64,000 bases of DNA from Mixta theicola (lineage in GTDB: Bacteria > Pseudomonadota > Gammaproteobacteria > Enterobacterales > Enterobacteriaceae). Within the stretch, counting starts at the first letter, position 1; the number at the start of each line of letters is the position of its first letter. The translations under genes and the position numbers were made by a program. Under the pieces are notes generated by a model that worked only from the letters and a program-made list of their open reading frames with translations, did no database searches and was not told the origin of the DNA. Shown here piece by piece: positions 27,437 to 38,877 of this stretch. The stretch covers positions 124,001 to 188,000 of the forward strand of contig NZ_NWUO01000001.1 in assembly GCF_002895925.1 (NCBI RefSeq). Direction: 5' to 3'.

Positions 27437-28027
27437 ATGACTCAGCTGATTTTAGCTTCAACCTCTCCATTTCGTCAGGCGCTGTTAAATAAACTCGGCC
27501 TCTCTTTTATTACCGCGGCGCCTGAGACGGATGAAACGCCGCTGCCTGATGAAAGCGCGCCGCAGCTGGTGGAAAGGCTGGCGCAGGCCAAGGCGCAGGC
27601 GCTGGCGGCGCGTTATCCGCACGGCTGGATTATTGGCTCCGATCAGGTTTGCGTACTGGGAGGAAAAATAACCGGCAAGCCGCATACGGAAGAAAATGCG
27701 CGCGCGCAGCTACGCGCCGCCAGCGGAAAAGTTATTACCTTTTATACCGGCCTGGCGCTTTATGGCGCTGAACAAAAACGCCTGCTCTCTCTTTATGAAA
27801 CGTTCCGCGTCTGGTTTCGTCCCTTAAGCGAGGCGGAAATTAACGCCTACGTTACTCTTGAACAGCCGTTACAGTGTGCCGGCAGTTTTAAAAGCGAAGG
27901 TTTAGGGATTACATTATTTGATCGGCTGGAAGGACGCGATCCTAATACGTTGACAGGGCTGCCGCTGATAGCGCTGTGCGATATGCTGCGTGAGGTGGGC
28001 ATCAATCCTTTGACCACGGCGCGATAA
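27437..28027 (+). CDS. yceF: Maf-like m7GTP pyrophosphatase YceF
   Basis: Maf-family nucleotide house-cleaning pyrophosphatase, subtype with 7-methyl-GTP as substrate in E. coli. 196 aa. [16 protein letters not shown] (6-21), [15 protein letters not shown](C) (about 70-74) and SFKSEGLGI are the active-site motifs. It is divergent from yceD with 142 bases between. Confidence 0.93.
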   Translation: MTQLILASTSPFRQALLNKLGLSFITAAPETDETPLPDESAPQLVERLAQAKAQALAARYPHGWIIGSDQVCVLGGKITGKPHTEENARAQLRAASGKVITFYTGLALYGAEQKRLLSLYETFRVWFRPLSEAEINAYVTLEQPLQCAGSFKSEGLGITLFDRLEGRDPNTLTGLPLIALCDMLREVGINPLTTAR

Positions 28028-28096
28028 ACAGAGCGAGCGCTTGCTATAGCCTGATGCGGCGCAAGCGGCCGCATCAGGTTCTTATTTCGCAGAGAT

Positions 28097-29050
28097 TTAC
28101 GGCTGTTTCCGCAATGCCGCCAGGCACTGTTTCAGCCCATCATCCAGCGGCGCTTCAATACGCATTCTGTCGCCGCTGTGCGGATGATTAAAGGTGAGCG
28201 CCGCCGCATGCAGGAACAGACGACGCAGGCCGGTCGCGCTTAACTGCTTATCAAACTCCCGTTCGCCATAGCGATCGTCAAAGGCGATCGGATGACCGGC
28301 ATGCTGCGTATGAACACGAATCTGGTGGGTACGTCCGGTTACCGGGCTGGCCTTTACCAGGGTAGCAAACGCATAGCGTTCTTCCACCTTAAAACGCGTC
28401 TCGGAAGGCTTCCCTTCGCTGCTTACGCGTACGATGCGCTCGCCGCTTTGCAGAATGTTTTTCAGCAGCGGCGCCTGCACCGCTTTGATATGCGAAGGCC
28501 ACTGCCCGCGCACCAGCGCCAGGTAATCCTTCTGCATGCCTTTTTCACGCAGCTGCTCGTGCAGCGAACGCAGCGCGGAGCGTTTTTTCGCCACCAGCAG
28601 CACGCCGGAAGTATCGCGGTCAAGACGATGCACCAGCTCAAGGAAACGGGCTTCCGGGCGCAGCGCGCGCAGCCCTTCAATCACGCCGAAGCTTAATCCG
28701 CTGCCGCCGTGCACCGCCGTACCGGACGGCTTATTCAATACCAGGATATATTCATCCTCATAAAGAATAGCGTCAGTCAGGCTGGCTACGCGCTCAAGCC
28801 TGGGCGAAATAGCGGCTTCCTCGCGCTCTGCGACGCGCACCGGAGGAATGCGCACTTCATCTCCGGCCTGCAGTTTATACTCAGGCTTAATGCGTTTTTT
28901 ATTCACCCGCACTTCGCCTTTACGCAAAATGCGATAAATCATGCTTTTTGGCACGCCTTTAAGCTGCGTGCGCAAAAAATTGTCGATGCGCTGTCCCGCT
29001 TCGTCTGCGGAAATGGCGACAATTTGTACCGATGGCGTATTCATATTCAT
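28097..29050 (-). CDS. rluC: 23S rRNA pseudouridine synthase RluC
   Basis: Makes pseudouridine at 23S positions 955, 2504 and 2580 in E. coli. N-terminal S4 domain (about 20-85, [20 protein letters not shown]), then the RluA-type catalytic domain with HRLDRDTSG (catalytic Asp) and [10 protein letters not shown] use ATG 29050, giving 317 aa and the conserved segment [15 protein letters not shown]; the frame upstream is not conserved. Divergent from rne. Confidence 0.95.
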   Translation of the reverse strand: MNMNTPSVQIVAISADEAGQRIDNFLRTQLKGVPKSMIYRILRKGEVRVNKKRIKPEYKLQAGDEVRIPPVRVAEREEAAISPRLERVASLTDAILYEDEYILVLNKPSGTAVHGGSGLSFGVIEGLRALRPEARFLELVHRLDRDTSGVLLVAKKRSALRSLHEQLREKGMQKDYLALVRGQWPSHIKAVQAPLLKNILQSGERIVRVSSEGKPSETRFKVEERYAFATLVKASPVTGRTHQIRVHTQHAGHPIAFDDRYGEREFDKQLSATGLRRLFLHAAALTFNHPHSGDRMRIEAPLDDGLKQCLAALRKQP

Positions 29051-29622
29051 GGGCGGCGATTCTAATGAGTGGCGGATAATAGCGCCACTTCTTTTTCTGT
29101 GCTTAACTGACAACGTAGCGCCAATTCTGCGGTTTGCTTCATACTTTTCTATAGTGGTGGTGAAAAAGCCTGCAAAATGAACGCGTAATGCTGCAAGAAA
29201 GTTTATCAGTATTGAAAAGTCACCTTGCTATAACAAGGTTAGCAATGGAATAATGGCCCGGTCTCCTGAGCGCTTACCGTCAGGAAACTATAAATAGCGA
29301 ATTAAGAAATTTTGCCGGATAGCGCATACACGCAGCAATGGCGTAAGACGTATTGTGAAATCAGGCATTTAGCGGGCTGCGGGTTGCAGCCTGGACGATA
29401 AGACGGGATTGACTCTCTCTGGTAAATTCAGTGGCGGTTCCCTCATCCGAGCGCTGTTTTTCCTTATAAAAACAGGCTGCCGAGATTTTTGCGCCCCTTG
29501 AGCGACCGACAACCGTGAGGTTGACGATGAAGCGATAAGACACGGGGCCGTCGGTTATTCTTCGTCCAGTGTTACTTAGCCCGCAGCTTAGTCACTCACG
29601 TAAGAATAACGAGTACGTTACG
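29051..29622 (+). promoter_or_regulatory. rluC-rne intergenic region with the long rne 5' UTR
   Basis: 572 bases without a gene. E. coli rne has an unusually long leader (about 360 nt) whose hairpins mediate feedback cleavage by RNase E. Here several stems are visible: ACCTTG-CTATAA-CAAGGT (29222-29239), GGCTGC-GGGTT-GCAGCC (29375-29391), and an A/U-rich segment around 29455-29500. Exact promoters are not clear to me. Confidence 0.5.
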
Positions 29623-32600
29623 ATGAAAAGAATGTTAATAAACGCAACTCAGCAGGAGGAGTTGCGTGTAGCCTTAGTTGATGGACAACGTCTGTACGAC
29701 CTGGATATTGAAAGCCCCGGACACGAACAGAAAAAGGCGAACATCTATAAAGGCAAGATCACCCGCATTGAGCCGAGTCTGGAAGCAGCATTTGTTGATT
29801 ACGGCGCTGAACGACACGGTTTCCTTCCGCTTAAAGAAATTTCCCGCGAATATTTCCCTGCCAGCTACAACGCGCATGGCCGCCCCAATATTAAAGACGT
29901 ATTGCGCGAAGGTCAGGAAGTCATCGTTCAGATCGATAAAGAAGAGCGCGGCAATAAAGGCGCGGCCCTGACTACCTTTATCAGCCTGGCGGGCAGCTAT
30001 CTGGTACTGATGCCGAATAATCCGCGCGCAGGCGGCATTTCACGCCGTATTGAAGGCGACGACCGCACCGAGCTGAAAGAGGCGCTCTCTTCGCTTGAGC
30101 TGCCGGAAGGCATGGGTTTAATCGTGCGTACCGCCGGCGTAGGCAAATCAGCAGAAGCGCTGCAGTGGGATCTGAGCTTCCGTCTGAAGCACTGGGAAGC
30201 GATCAAAAAAGCGGCGGAAAACCGCCCGGCGCCCTTCCTGATTCATCAGGAAAGTAATGTAATCGTTCGCGCCTTCCGCGACTATCTGCGCCCCGACATT
30301 GGCGAAATCCTGATTGATAACCCGAAGGTGTTGGATCTGGCGCGCCAGCATATCGCCGCCCTGGGTCGTCCTGATTTCAGCAGCAAAATTAAACTGTATA
30401 CCGGTGAAATCCCGCTATTCAGCCACTACCAGATTGAATCCCAGATCGAATCGGCCTTCCAGCGTGAAGTGCGCCTGCCTTCCGGCGGCTCGATTGTGAT
30501 CGACAGCACCGAAGCGCTGACCGCTATTGATATTAACTCAGCTCGCGCCACGCGCGGCGGCGATATCGAAGAGACCGCGTTTAACACCAACCTTGAAGCT
30601 GCCGACGAAATTGCGCGTCAGCTGCGCCTGCGCGATCTTGGCGGCCTGATCGTTATCGACTTTATCGATATGACGCCGGTGCGCCATCAGCGCGCGGTAG
30701 AAAACCGCCTGCGTGAGGCCGTTCGTCAGGATCGCGCCCGTATCCAGATCAGCCATATCTCCCGCTTCGGCCTGCTGGAGATGTCTCGTCAGCGTCTTAG
30801 CCCATCGCTGGGCGAATCGAGCCATCATGTTTGTCCGCGCTGTAGCGGAACCGGCACCGTTCGCGATAACGAATCGCTGTCGCTCTCTATTCTGCGTCTG
30901 ATTGAAGAAGAAGCGCTGAAAGAGAACACCAAAGAAGTCCACGCCATCGTGCCGGTGCCGATTGCGTCCTACCTGCTGAACGAAAAACGCGACGCCGTTA
31001 ACGCCATTGAAAAACGTCAGGGCGGCGTGCGCGCGATTATCGTCCCAAGCGATCAGATGCAAACGCCGCACTACTCTGTACTGCGCGTACGCAGCGGTGA
31101 AGAGTCGCAAACGCTCAGCTATCATCTGCCGAAACTGCATGAAGCAGAGATGGCGCTGCCGTCTGAAAATGAGCAGGCCGAACGCCGTCGTCCTGAGCAG
31201 CCAGCGCTGGCCGCCTTTGCGATGCCGGATGCGCCGCCTGCCCCGCAGGAAACCGTCGTTGAGAGCGATAAACCAGCCCAGCCCGCCGCGTCGCAGAAAG
31301 CCGCAGCGGAACCTGCCGCGTCAACCGGTATTATCGGACGTCTGTTTGGCGGCCTGAAAAAGCTGTTTGCAGCCGAACCGGCCGCGCCAGCCGCAGCCGA
31401 GCAGCCGCAGCAGGATAAGCCTGCCAGCAGCGAGTCCGAGTCAACGCAGCAGCGTGAACGTCGTTCTGGCAACAACCGCCGCAACAACAATAACAACAAC
31501 AACCGCCGCGACCGTAATCGCGATCGCAACGCGGAAACCGCGCCGCAGCAGGCGCGTGATAACCGTGAAGCGCGTGAAGAACCGCGCCGTAACAATAAAC
31601 GTCAGCAAGCCAATGCTGAAGTACGCGAAGAGACGCAAAATACGCTGTCTGATGAAGCGCGCGCGCAGCGTGAAGAACAGCAGCAGCAGCGTCGTGAACA
31701 GCGTGCCGAACGCCAGCGTCGCCGCCAGGAAGAGCGTCGTCAACAGCAGGAAGCCGCGAAAGCCGCCGCTCAGCAAGAGCCGCAGCCGGTAGCCAGCGTT
31801 GTTGAAGAAAGCGAAGAGAACCCGGCGGAAGAGCGCGTGCAGGTAATGCCGCGTCGTAAGCCGCGTCAGCTGGCGCAGAAAGTGCGGGTTGTAAGCGCAG
31901 AAACGGTTGCTGAAACTCAGCCAGCCGTTAATGAAGAGAAAGCTGCGCCGACAGAAGCGCCGACGTTTGAAGCCGTCGCGCCAGAAGCGCAGATGCAGCC
32001 TGAAGAGCAGCAGGAAGAGCAGGAAAACCGTGACAATGGCAATATGCCGCGTCGCTCACGCCGTTCTCCGCGCCACCTGCGCGTAAGCGGCCAGCGCCGT
32101 CGCCGTTACCGCGATGAGCGTTATCCGACGCAGTCGCCGATGCCGATCGCCTGTGCCGCCGCCTCGCCGGAAATGGCATCCGGTAAAGTCTGGGTTCGCT
32201 ATCCGGTGGCTCAGGCCAACGGCGAAAACGCTCAGGCAGCTGACATGTCGCAGGAAACGCCGGACTACAGCCGCGTTGCAACCGCTGCCGCCGTTGCTTT
32301 ACCGGCCGCCAGCGAAACGATGACTGAGCAGCCTTCAGCTCAGCCTGTGCAGGCTGAACAGCACTCCGCGCAGGATGCGGTACATGAAGTTGCTCCGCAG
32401 CAGACTGATGCGCCGGTAACGCCGGTTGATACGCACGACACCTCGGCTATCGATGTGCCGGTAAATGAAGAGCCTGCCGTGATCCCGGCCGCTGCCGAAG
32501 CACGTGCCGCTCAGGTTGCGGCTCAGGCGCAGTCGGCAGACGACGCCAGTCAGGCCGAGGCCACGCCAGCGGCAGCGACTCAGGCAGAATCTGAGCCGGT

Positions 32601-32988
32601 AGAAACCGCGCAGCGGGCGTCAGAAACGGCTATGCAGCAAGCCAGCGCCGTTGCCGAGGCCAGCGCCAATGAAGTAAGCGCTGACATCGCGGCCCAGGTA
32701 GAGCAGGTGCTGAATGCGCCAGCGGTTGCGCCGGAAGAGACGCTGCCGGTTAGCGAACCGCATGCGCCGGTTCCGGCTCGCGACGAAGCGCCAGCAGCCA
32801 GCCAGTCTTTACTGGCCGGTAAATACCATGCCAGCGCGCCGATGACGAAAGCACCGGCTCCGGCATGGCAGCCAGAAGCGCCGCGTCACAGCGACTGGGT
32901 GCGTCCGCCCTTCCAGTTTGAAGGAAAAGGCGCTGCCGGCGGCCACAGCGCGACACATCAGGCAACGGCTCCGGCCACTAAACCCTGA
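29623..32988 (+). CDS. rne: Ribonuclease E
   Basis: Essential endoribonuclease and degradosome scaffold, 1121 aa (E. coli 1061). The N-terminal half has the S1 domain (about 35-125), the 5' sensor, the catalytic Asp pair in [15 protein letters not shown] and [10 protein letters not shown], and the Zn-link CPRCSGTG. The C-terminal half is disordered: a membrane-targeting amphipathic helix [14 protein letters not shown], Arg-rich RNA-binding segments with an Asn/Arg-rich run, long Ala/Gln/Glu-rich spacers, and a C-terminal motif ([15 protein letters not shown]) like the PNPase-binding end. Start ATG 29623 gives [17 protein letters not shown]. Confidence 0.98.
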   Translation: MKRMLINATQQEELRVALVDGQRLYDLDIESPGHEQKKANIYKGKITRIEPSLEAAFVDYGAERHGFLPLKEISREYFPASYNAHGRPNIKDVLREGQEVIVQIDKEERGNKGAALTTFISLAGSYLVLMPNNPRAGGISRRIEGDDRTELKEALSSLELPEGMGLIVRTAGVGKSAEALQWDLSFRLKHWEAIKKAAENRPAPFLIHQESNVIVRAFRDYLRPDIGEILIDNPKVLDLARQHIAALGRPDFSSKIKLYTGEIPLFSHYQIESQIESAFQREVRLPSGGSIVIDSTEALTAIDINSARATRGGDIEETAFNTNLEAADEIARQLRLRDLGGLIVIDFIDMTPVRHQRAVENRLREAVRQDRARIQISHISRFGLLEMSRQRLSPSLGESSHHVCPRCSGTGTVRDNESLSLSILRLIEEEALKENTKEVHAIVPVPIASYLLNEKRDAVNAIEKRQGGVRAIIVPSDQMQTPHYSVLRVRSGEESQTLSYHLPKLHEAEMALPSENEQAERRRPEQPALAAFAMPDAPPAPQETVVESDKPAQPAASQKAAAEPAASTGIIGRLFGGLKKLFAAEPAAPAAAEQPQQDKPASSESESTQQRERRSGNNRRNNNNNNNRRDRNRDRNAETAPQQARDNREAREEPRRNNKRQQANAEVREETQNTLSDEARAQREEQQQQRREQRAERQRRRQEERRQQQEAAKAAAQQEPQPVASVVEESEENPAEERVQVMPRRKPRQLAQKVRVVSAETVAETQPAVNEEKAAPTEAPTFEAVAPEAQMQPEEQQEEQENRDNGNMPRRSRRSPRHLRVSGQRRRRYRDERYPTQSPMPIACAAASPEMASGKVWVRYPVAQANGENAQAADMSQETPDYSRVATAAAVALPAASETMTEQPSAQPVQAEQHSAQDAVHEVAPQQTDAPVTPVDTHDTSAIDVPVNEEPAVIPAAAEARAAQVAAQAQSADDASQAEATPAAATQAESEPVETAQRASETAMQQASAVAEASANEVSADIAAQVEQVLNAPAVAPEETLPVSEPHAPVPARDEAPAASQSLLAGKYHASAPMTKAPAPAWQPEAPRHSDWVRPPFQFEGKGAAGGHSATHQATAPATKP

Positions 32989-33007
32989 TAGCGCGAGCGA
33001 CCATCCA

Positions 33008-33031
33008 CCCCGGCTCAGGCCGGGGTTTTTT
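33008..33031 (+). terminator. rne terminator
   Basis: CCCCGGC-TCAG-GCCGGGG followed by TTTTTT, about 20 bases after the rne stop. Confidence 0.9.
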
Positions 33032-33068
33032 ATGAGCGGAACGAGCCGCCTTCCTTCCCGGTTAATCT

Positions 33069-33135
33069 CTTGCCCGCTCGCCTGTTTCTTGCCCGTCCAC
33101 CTGTTTCTTGCCCGCTCACCTGTTTCTTGCCCGCT
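33069..33135. repeat. 19-bp tandem repeat, about 3.5 copies
   Basis: Units CTTGCCCGCTCGCCTGTTT (33069-33087), a variant at 33088-33106, a variant at 33107-33125, then a partial unit from 33126. It lies between the rne and flgL terminators. No gene is expected here. Confidence 0.85.
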
Positions 33136-33161
33136 ATCCTTACGCCCACCGTTTTTAGCGC

Positions 33162-33201
33162 AAAAAAAACCCGTCAGCGACGATAAGCCATCGGTGACGG
33201 G
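33162..33201 (-). terminator. flgL terminator
   Basis: Minus strand CCCGTCACCGATGG, loop, CGTCGCTGACGGG followed by eight Ts: a long stem with internal mismatch, about 45 bases after flgL. Confidence 0.85.
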
Positions 33202-33245
33202 AAAAGCGAACGCGCCCGGTTTAAGCACGTTCAAAACTATATTTT

Positions 33246-34211
33246 TCAGCTGTTCATTTGAAACAGAGACATCTTCGCCATATCGCTGAAGGTCTGATAA
33301 GAGGCCTGTAACGTCTGCTGCTGCATGGTATATTTTGAAATTGCGCTGGTGTAATCGACGTCTACCAGCGCGCTCATTTTTGTCGCCTGCTGCGTGCTGC
33401 GATCGTCTCCCAGGCTATCCAGCTTATCCAGTTCATCCAGCTGCGTACCCAGCTCTGAGCGCACCGCCAGCACGTTGTTCAACGAGTTGCTCAGGCCGCG
33501 CGTCGCTTTATCCAGCGCATCTTTAGAAACCGCCTTCGTGGCATCATCGCTATTCTGGATCGGCTGTTTCAGGGCGCTAATGGCGGTATCCAGCGTCGTG
33601 AAAATATTTTTCTCGCTGGTGCCGTTATCCGGTTCTTTAACCGCATTGCTGGTGATGGACATAAACACCTGCTCACCGGTATGGCTGGTGGTCATGGTGC
33701 GGCTGGCGTCCACTTTCTGCGTAATCGCGTCGCTGCCGCCGTTATAAACCACGCTGCCGTTGGCATCCTCGGTAAAGGGCGCGCTGTCGCTTTTATAGCC
33801 AGCAAAAATATAGCGGCCATTGCCATCGGTGCTGTTCGCCAGGTTCAGCAGCTGAGCGCGTACGCCTTCCAGCTGCGTGGCGTAGGAGGCGCGGTCATCA
33901 TCAGAAAGCGAGCCGTTGCCTGCTGCAACCAACAGCGACTGAGCGCTCTGCACCGCCTGGGTGACGTTTTGCAGCGTACTTTCTTCCAGCGACACGCTCT
34001 GGGTAGCGAAATCACGCGCCAGCTGGTACTGGCTGTTCTCCGCCTGCGCCTGGGAAAGCACCACCGCCTGCGCGGCGGCCAGCGGATCGTCCGACGGATT
34101 AATCACCCGCTTGCCGGTAGAGAGCTGTTCGCCCGCTTTCAGCCAGCTCGACTGGGCGTTGGTAACGCCACGCATCTGCTGGTCATACATCATGGTGGTA
34201 CTGAGTCGCAT
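33246..34211 (-). CDS. flgL: Flagellar hook-filament junction protein FlgL (HAP3)
   Basis: 321 aa. Flagellin-like N-terminus MRLSTTMMYDQQMRGVTNAQ and C-terminal coiled coil (SAISKYTMQQQTLQASYQTFS) that assemble into the junction. SD GAAGGAATAACC. It is 25 bases after flgK; the pair is served by a sigma-28 promoter. Confidence 0.96.
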   Translation of the reverse strand: MRLSTTMMYDQQMRGVTNAQSSWLKAGEQLSTGKRVINPSDDPLAAAQAVVLSQAQAENSQYQLARDFATQSVSLEESTLQNVTQAVQSAQSLLVAAGNGSLSDDDRASYATQLEGVRAQLLNLANSTDGNGRYIFAGYKSDSAPFTEDANGSVVYNGGSDAITQKVDASRTMTTSHTGEQVFMSITSNAVKEPDNGTSEKNIFTTLDTAISALKQPIQNSDDATKAVSKDALDKATRGLSNSLNNVLAVRSELGTQLDELDKLDSLGDDRSTQQATKMSALVDVDYTSAISKYTMQQQTLQASYQTFSDMAKMSLFQMNS

Positions 34212-34236
34212 AGTGGTTATTCCTTCATCAATTCAA

Positions 34237-35874
34237 TTAGCCACGGATGCTGATTAAGGCATCAAAAATTGCTGATGCTGTCTGCAGAACCTGCGCATTC
34301 GCCATGTAATATTGCTGATAACGCTGCAGGTTCACGTACTCTTCATCAAGGTTAACGCCCGATACCGACTGCTGACGGTTGGTGAGCTGCGTCACCACGT
34401 TGCCCTGCGTCTCGCTGGTGGTTTCCAGCGTATTGGTTTTGTTACCAATATCGCTCACCAGGCTGGCATAGCCCTGCGCCAGCGTGGCGTTGCCGTTTAC
34501 CAGGTTACCGCTCTGTAAATCCAGCAGCTTTTGAGCGTTACGGTTATCACTTTCACCGCCCGCAGCGCCTGCGGCGGCAATCTGCGATTCATTCGTCACC
34601 AGCACGCCCATATTAACGATCGCATCGCTGACCGGCTTCACGATAAAGCTGTCATTGGCGGCAGGCGTGCCGGATGGCGTAATCTGCAGACCATCGAAAT
34701 TAAGCTTACCGTCGGCATCCAGCGACGCGCTGACGCTGCTGTTATCAGACAGACGCTTAACGTTCCAGCTGCTGCCGTCCCAGCTCACTTTATAATCCGT
34801 TGCCTGCGCCTTGCTGGTATCGCTCCAGCTGGCGCTCAGGGAGACGCTGGAACTGTTCTTACTGTTGCCTGTCACGGTCGGACCGCCGATAGCAAAGAAA
34901 TCGGTACCGGCATTGCCTTCGCTGTCGAAGCCCTGTTTATGCTGCGTGTTAAAGCTGTCGGCGAAGTTCAGCGCCAGCTGATTAAGCTTATTGCGCGCCG
35001 AATCGAGATCTTCGGTGCGGAACTTCAGCAGGCCGCCTAAAGAACCCGTGCTGACCAGGCTTTCCGGAATTTCAACGTTGCCGGCGGTTTTATCAACGTA
35101 GCCAACGGTGGTGCGAGTCGGATCGCTGCTGGCGGTCATGGCTACCAGCTGACGCGTATCCGCGCCGTTAACCAGCGCCAGACCATTGGACATGGAGACG
35201 ATATAGTTGCCGTCCTGCTGCGAAACGCTTACGCCCACCAGGTCGTTCAGCTTGCTCACCAGCGTGTCGCGCTGATCCAGCAGGCTGTTAGGATCGGCGC
35301 CGGCGCCTGCCGCCTGCAATTTGCCAATCTGGGTATTCAGGGTCGCAATCTGGCTGGAGTAGCTATTAATCTGCTGCACGGAAGAGGAGATGCTGGTGTT
35401 AATGCTGGCATCCATATTCCGCAGATACTGATCGGTGACTTTAAACTGGTTAACCAGCCCGTCCGCCTTGCCCAGCAGGGTCTGACGCGCGGAAGGATCG
35501 TCAGCGTTGCTCACCACGTTCTGAACGTTGGTGAAGAAATCAGACAGCGTGGTAGAAAGGCTGTTCGACGAAGAGGACATCAAATCGTCAATATTAGAAA
35601 TCTGGCTGTACTGAGTGGTAATAGCGCTGTTTTGCGCCGAGGCGCTGCGCAGCTGCCCGGTAATAAACTCGTCATATTCGCGGTGAACGCTGCTGACTGT
35701 CACGCCGTTACCGTAATAGCTGCTGCCGTTCAGGGTGCTCGGCAGCGAGGTCAGTACCGCCGTCTGGCGTGAATAACCAGTCACATTGTAATTGCTGATG
35801 TTGTTGCTGGTGGTATTCAGCGCAGCCTGCGCGGCGCTCAGCCCGCTCATTGCGGAGTTAATTAAGCTGGACAT
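34237..35874 (-). CDS. flgK: Flagellar hook-filament junction protein FlgK (HAP1)
   Basis: 545 aa. N-terminal rod-type motif SAMSGLSAAQAALNTTSNNI (about 7-26) with NYNVTGYSRQ, variable middle, and C-terminal SGVNLDEEYVNLQRYQQYYM with ALISIRG at the end. ATG 35874 is chosen, since the frame upstream crosses the promoter. Confidence 0.96.
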   Translation of the reverse strand: MSSLINSAMSGLSAAQAALNTTSNNISNYNVTGYSRQTAVLTSLPSTLNGSSYYGNGVTVSSVHREYDEFITGQLRSASAQNSAITTQYSQISNIDDLMSSSSNSLSTTLSDFFTNVQNVVSNADDPSARQTLLGKADGLVNQFKVTDQYLRNMDASINTSISSSVQQINSYSSQIATLNTQIGKLQAAGAGADPNSLLDQRDTLVSKLNDLVGVSVSQQDGNYIVSMSNGLALVNGADTRQLVAMTASSDPTRTTVGYVDKTAGNVEIPESLVSTGSLGGLLKFRTEDLDSARNKLNQLALNFADSFNTQHKQGFDSEGNAGTDFFAIGGPTVTGNSKNSSSVSLSASWSDTSKAQATDYKVSWDGSSWNVKRLSDNSSVSASLDADGKLNFDGLQITPSGTPAANDSFIVKPVSDAIVNMGVLVTNESQIAAAGAAGGESDNRNAQKLLDLQSGNLVNGNATLAQGYASLVSDIGNKTNTLETTSETQGNVVTQLTNRQQSVSGVNLDEEYVNLQRYQQYYMANAQVLQTASAIFDALISIRG

Positions 35875-35964
35875 GTCGGTTCCTTTTTGCGCCGGTACGC
35901 ACCGGGCGGCATTCAACAAATCGGGTGCCGCAAGCGTAACGGGACGCTTTCTGGCCTGTTTTGG

Positions 35965-35991
35965 TTATCGGCGTGCTTAAGTGAAACTTGA
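35965..35991 (-). promoter_or_regulatory. Sigma-28 (FliA) promoter of flgKL
   Basis: Minus strand TCAA, 15-base spacer, GCCGATAA. The -10 is perfect and the -35 differs from TAAA by one base. Confidence 0.8.
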
Positions 35992-35999
35992 GTAAAAAA

Positions 36000-36968
36000 T
36001 CAGAACAGATCGCCTAATTCACTGCCGTAAGCTTTGGCGACTTTTTCACCCATGTTTTTAAACTGCTGAATCATACCGACCAGCTTTTTGGCATATTTCG
36101 GATCGGTAGCGTAGCCCGCTTCCTGCAGCGCATGCGCGCCCTCTTCCGCGGTTTTTGCCGTCGTTACTTTGGCATAACGCGGATTTTTGCTCAGCAGACT
36201 GGCGTAGTCCGTTAACGCATCGATATAGGAGTCGTAGACACGGAACGCCGCCTTCACTTTTTTCGCCACGCCGTTTTCATATTCGGTAGTGGTGATTTCG
36301 GTGGTTTTACCCTGCCAGCTGCCGGTGGCCTTAATGCCGAACAGGTTATAGCTCGGCTTGCCGTCTGCGGTCAGGATCTGACGCTGCCCCCAGCCCGATT
36401 CCAGTGCCGCCTGCGCAAGGATCAGCTGATGAGGAATGCCGGTCTGCTGGCTGGCAAGCTGCGCCGGCTGCGTGAGTTTGGCGATAAAGTCGCTGCTGTC
36501 GCCGCTCAGCGGCGCGCTGGTGGTCGGCTGCGGCAGTTTAGGCACCGCGCGCTGTACCATTTGCGCCATCTGCGTCTGCATCTGTTCCAGCTGCCGTGGC
36601 AACAGCGTATTAACCACCACCGAGCGATCGAGCGGCATCGGCACGGTGCCCGCGCTTTCATCCGGCGCCTGGGCTGGCATCATCTGTTTCACGATGACGT
36701 CAGCCAGCCCCAGCCCTTTATTTCCCATTTCCTGCGCAATCTGCTGGTCATACATTGATGTGAACATCCGCGTCTGTTCCGTGCTGAGCAGGCCCTCCTG
36801 CGGCAGCGCCTGGCGCATACTCTTCAGCATCATCTGTACAAACATGCCTTCTACCTGCTTCGCCACCTGCAGCGCTTTGCCTTGCGGATCGCTGCTGGCC
36901 TGGCGTTTCAGACTGTTGAGCGCCTGGCTGTCGTAAGCCGCGCTCATTACAGATTGCGTATCATTCAT
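36000..36968 (-). CDS. flgJ: Flagellar rod-cap protein and muramidase FlgJ
   Basis: 322 aa. N-terminal rod-assembly domain (about 1-100, VEGMFVQMMLKSMRQALP) and C-terminal glucosaminidase domain (about 165-310: ILAQAALESGWGQRQI with catalytic Glu, YNLFGIKATGSW, FRVYDSYIDAL). The start overlaps the flgI stop by one base (TGATG). Confidence 0.96.
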   Translation of the reverse strand: MNDTQSVMSAAYDSQALNSLKRQASSDPQGKALQVAKQVEGMFVQMMLKSMRQALPQEGLLSTEQTRMFTSMYDQQIAQEMGNKGLGLADVIVKQMMPAQAPDESAGTVPMPLDRSVVVNTLLPRQLEQMQTQMAQMVQRAVPKLPQPTTSAPLSGDSSDFIAKLTQPAQLASQQTGIPHQLILAQAALESGWGQRQILTADGKPSYNLFGIKATGSWQGKTTEITTTEYENGVAKKVKAAFRVYDSYIDALTDYASLLSKNPRYAKVTTAKTAEEGAHALQEAGYATDPKYAKKLVGMIQQFKNMGEKVAKAYGSELGDLF

Positions 36969-38077
36969 CAGATAATTTCCAGTTTGGCGCGCAGACAGCC
37001 CGCGCTCTGCATTGACTGAAGAATCGACATCAGATCCATCGGCGTTGCGCCAAGCGCGTTCAGGGCGCGCACGACGCTGTTCAGGTTGGCGCTGGCGTTA
37101 ACGCGCTGCAGCGCGCCGCCTTCCTGGCGCATATCGATCTGGGTTTGCGGTGTGACCACGGTCTGCCCACCGGCCAGCGGCGTATCAGGCTGACTGACGT
37201 TCTGCTGCTGGTTAATGGTCACCGACAGGTTGCCCTGCGCGACCGCACAAGAGCTAAGCGTCACTTCACGGTTCATCACCACCGAGCCGGTGCGTGAGTT
37301 AATGATCACTTTCGCGTCCTGAATCGGTACGGAAACGTCGATATTCTGAATATCGGCCAGCAGACGCACCTGCGAACTGTTGTTCATCGGCATGCGTATC
37401 TGAACGGTACGGGCGTCCAGCGCCTGTGCCGAACCGTAGCCGCGTCCGTTAATGGCATCGCTGATGCGCTGAGCCATGCTGAAATCTTCTTCGTTCAGCT
37501 GCAGGTTCAGGGTGCCCTGAGTACCGAAATTACTCTGCATTTCGCGTTCAATGGTCGCGCCGCCGGTAATGCGACCGCCGTTCAGCTGGTTAACCTGAAC
37601 GCTGGAGCCGCCTGCCGCCGCGCCCGCGCCGCCGACCAGAATATTACCCTGCGCCAGCGCGTAAACCTGGTTATCGACGCCTTTCAGCGGCGTCATAATC
37701 AGCGTACCGCCGCGCAGGCTTTTGGCGTTGCCCAGCGAGGAAACCACTACGTCGATCTGCTGTCCCTGACGGCCAAAGGCCGGCAGGTTAGCGGTTACCA
37801 TCACCGCCGCCACGTTTTTCAGCTGCATATTGGTGCCGGACGGTACGGTAATGCCCAGCTGTGACAGCATGTTGTTCAGCGACTGGGTGGTAAACGGCGT
37901 TTGCGCCGTCTGGTCACCGGTGCCATCCAGCCCAACGACCAGCCCATAGCCGATCAGCTGGTTATCACGGACGCCCTGGACCGTGGTGAGATCGCGGATG
38001 CGATCGGCGCTGGCCAGCGTGCTGATGCTCAGCAGCAGCAGGGAGAGCGCCATATGAATAATGCGTGACTGTGCCAT
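36968..38077 (-). CDS. flgI: Flagellar P-ring protein FlgI
   Basis: 369 aa with a Sec signal peptide ([16 protein letters not shown]). Mature start [21 protein letters not shown]; family blocks [15 protein letters not shown] and [24 protein letters not shown]. Forms the periplasmic bushing of the basal body. 9 bases after flgH. Confidence 0.97.
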   Translation of the reverse strand: MAQSRIIHMALSLLLLSISTLASADRIRDLTTVQGVRDNQLIGYGLVVGLDGTGDQTAQTPFTTQSLNNMLSQLGITVPSGTNMQLKNVAAVMVTANLPAFGRQGQQIDVVVSSLGNAKSLRGGTLIMTPLKGVDNQVYALAQGNILVGGAGAAAGGSSVQVNQLNGGRITGGATIEREMQSNFGTQGTLNLQLNEEDFSMAQRISDAINGRGYGSAQALDARTVQIRMPMNNSSQVRLLADIQNIDVSVPIQDAKVIINSRTGSVVMNREVTLSSCAVAQGNLSVTINQQQNVSQPDTPLAGGQTVVTPQTQIDMRQEGGALQRVNASANLNSVVRALNALGATPMDLMSILQSMQSAGCLRAKLEII

Positions 38078-38086
38078 AAAAGCCTC

Positions 38087-38809
38087 TTACATCGGTGAGA
38101 TGTTCAGGAAGAAGCGCTGCAGCCAACCCATGTTCTGCGCTTCGTTGATATAACCGTTACCGACATATTCGATACGGGCATCTGCCACCTGCGTGGACAC
38201 CACGCTGTTGTTACCGCTGATGGTGCGCGGGTTGACCACGCCAGAGAAGCGAATAAATTCGGTGCCCTGGTTAATCTCAATCTGTTTCTCACCGACGACG
38301 TTCAGGTTGCCGTTTGGCAGCACCTGATTGACGGTAACAGTAATCGTGCCGGTGAAGGTGTTGTTGGCCGAGGCGCCGCCTTTACCAGCGAAATCATTTT
38401 TGCCTTCGCCGCTAAGCGAGGTCTTATCGCCACCCAGCAGACCTTCAAGGGCACGCGGCACGGCGGTCAGGCCGACGCTGCTGCTGCCGTCACGGCTGGC
38501 GTTAGCTGAGGAGCTCTTACTGGCGCTGACGTTTTCTTGCAGCACGATAGTCAGCGTGTCGCCGATATTGCGCGGACGACGATCCTCAAACAGAGGCTGA
38601 TAGCCGTAATTCATTGGCATCACCCCCTGGAAAATAGAGCCGTTAACCACGGGTGGCGAAGCGGGCAACGGCTGAGCCGTTGTCGGGCCGGTGACCAGCG
38701 GTGTACGGGGAACAAGGGCGCAACCGTTAAGGGTTATCAGCATCGCTGCGATAACCAAATGTCCAGGCTTAAAAGTGAATTGCTTCGCCACGACGTGTAT
38801 ACCTTTCAT
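38087..38809 (-). CDS. flgH: Flagellar L-ring lipoprotein FlgH
   Basis: 240 aa outer-membrane ring lipoprotein. Lipobox LNGC (Cys near residue 29), then [54 protein letters not shown] and [19 protein letters not shown]. The start is uncertain: ATG 38809 has little SD, while an in-frame GTG at 38794 has AAAGG ten bases before it. Confidence 0.95.
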   Translation of the reverse strand: MKGIHVVAKQFTFKPGHLVIAAMLITLNGCALVPRTPLVTGPTTAQPLPASPPVVNGSIFQGVMPMNYGYQPLFEDRRPRNIGDTLTIVLQENVSASKSSSANASRDGSSSVGLTAVPRALEGLLGGDKTSLSGEGKNDFAGKGGASANNTFTGTITVTVNQVLPNGNLNVVGEKQIEINQGTEFIRFSGVVNPRTISGNNSVVSTQVADARIEYVGNGYINEAQNMGWLQRFFLNISPM

Positions 38810-38877
38810 TGCATTATTTAACTTAATTTGGCGGAGCCGGGGCTCCGCCAGTCCGCGACTGAGCGCGCTTACTACCG

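Noticed and set aside
31122-31776. Minus-strand Leu/Val-rich frames opposite rne
   Set aside because: They arise from the complement of Arg/Gln/Asn-rich codons of the RNase E tail and are not membrane proteins.
33069-33135. Possible small CRISPR array
   Set aside because: Units are directly adjacent with no spacers and are only 19 bp; this is a tandem repeat.
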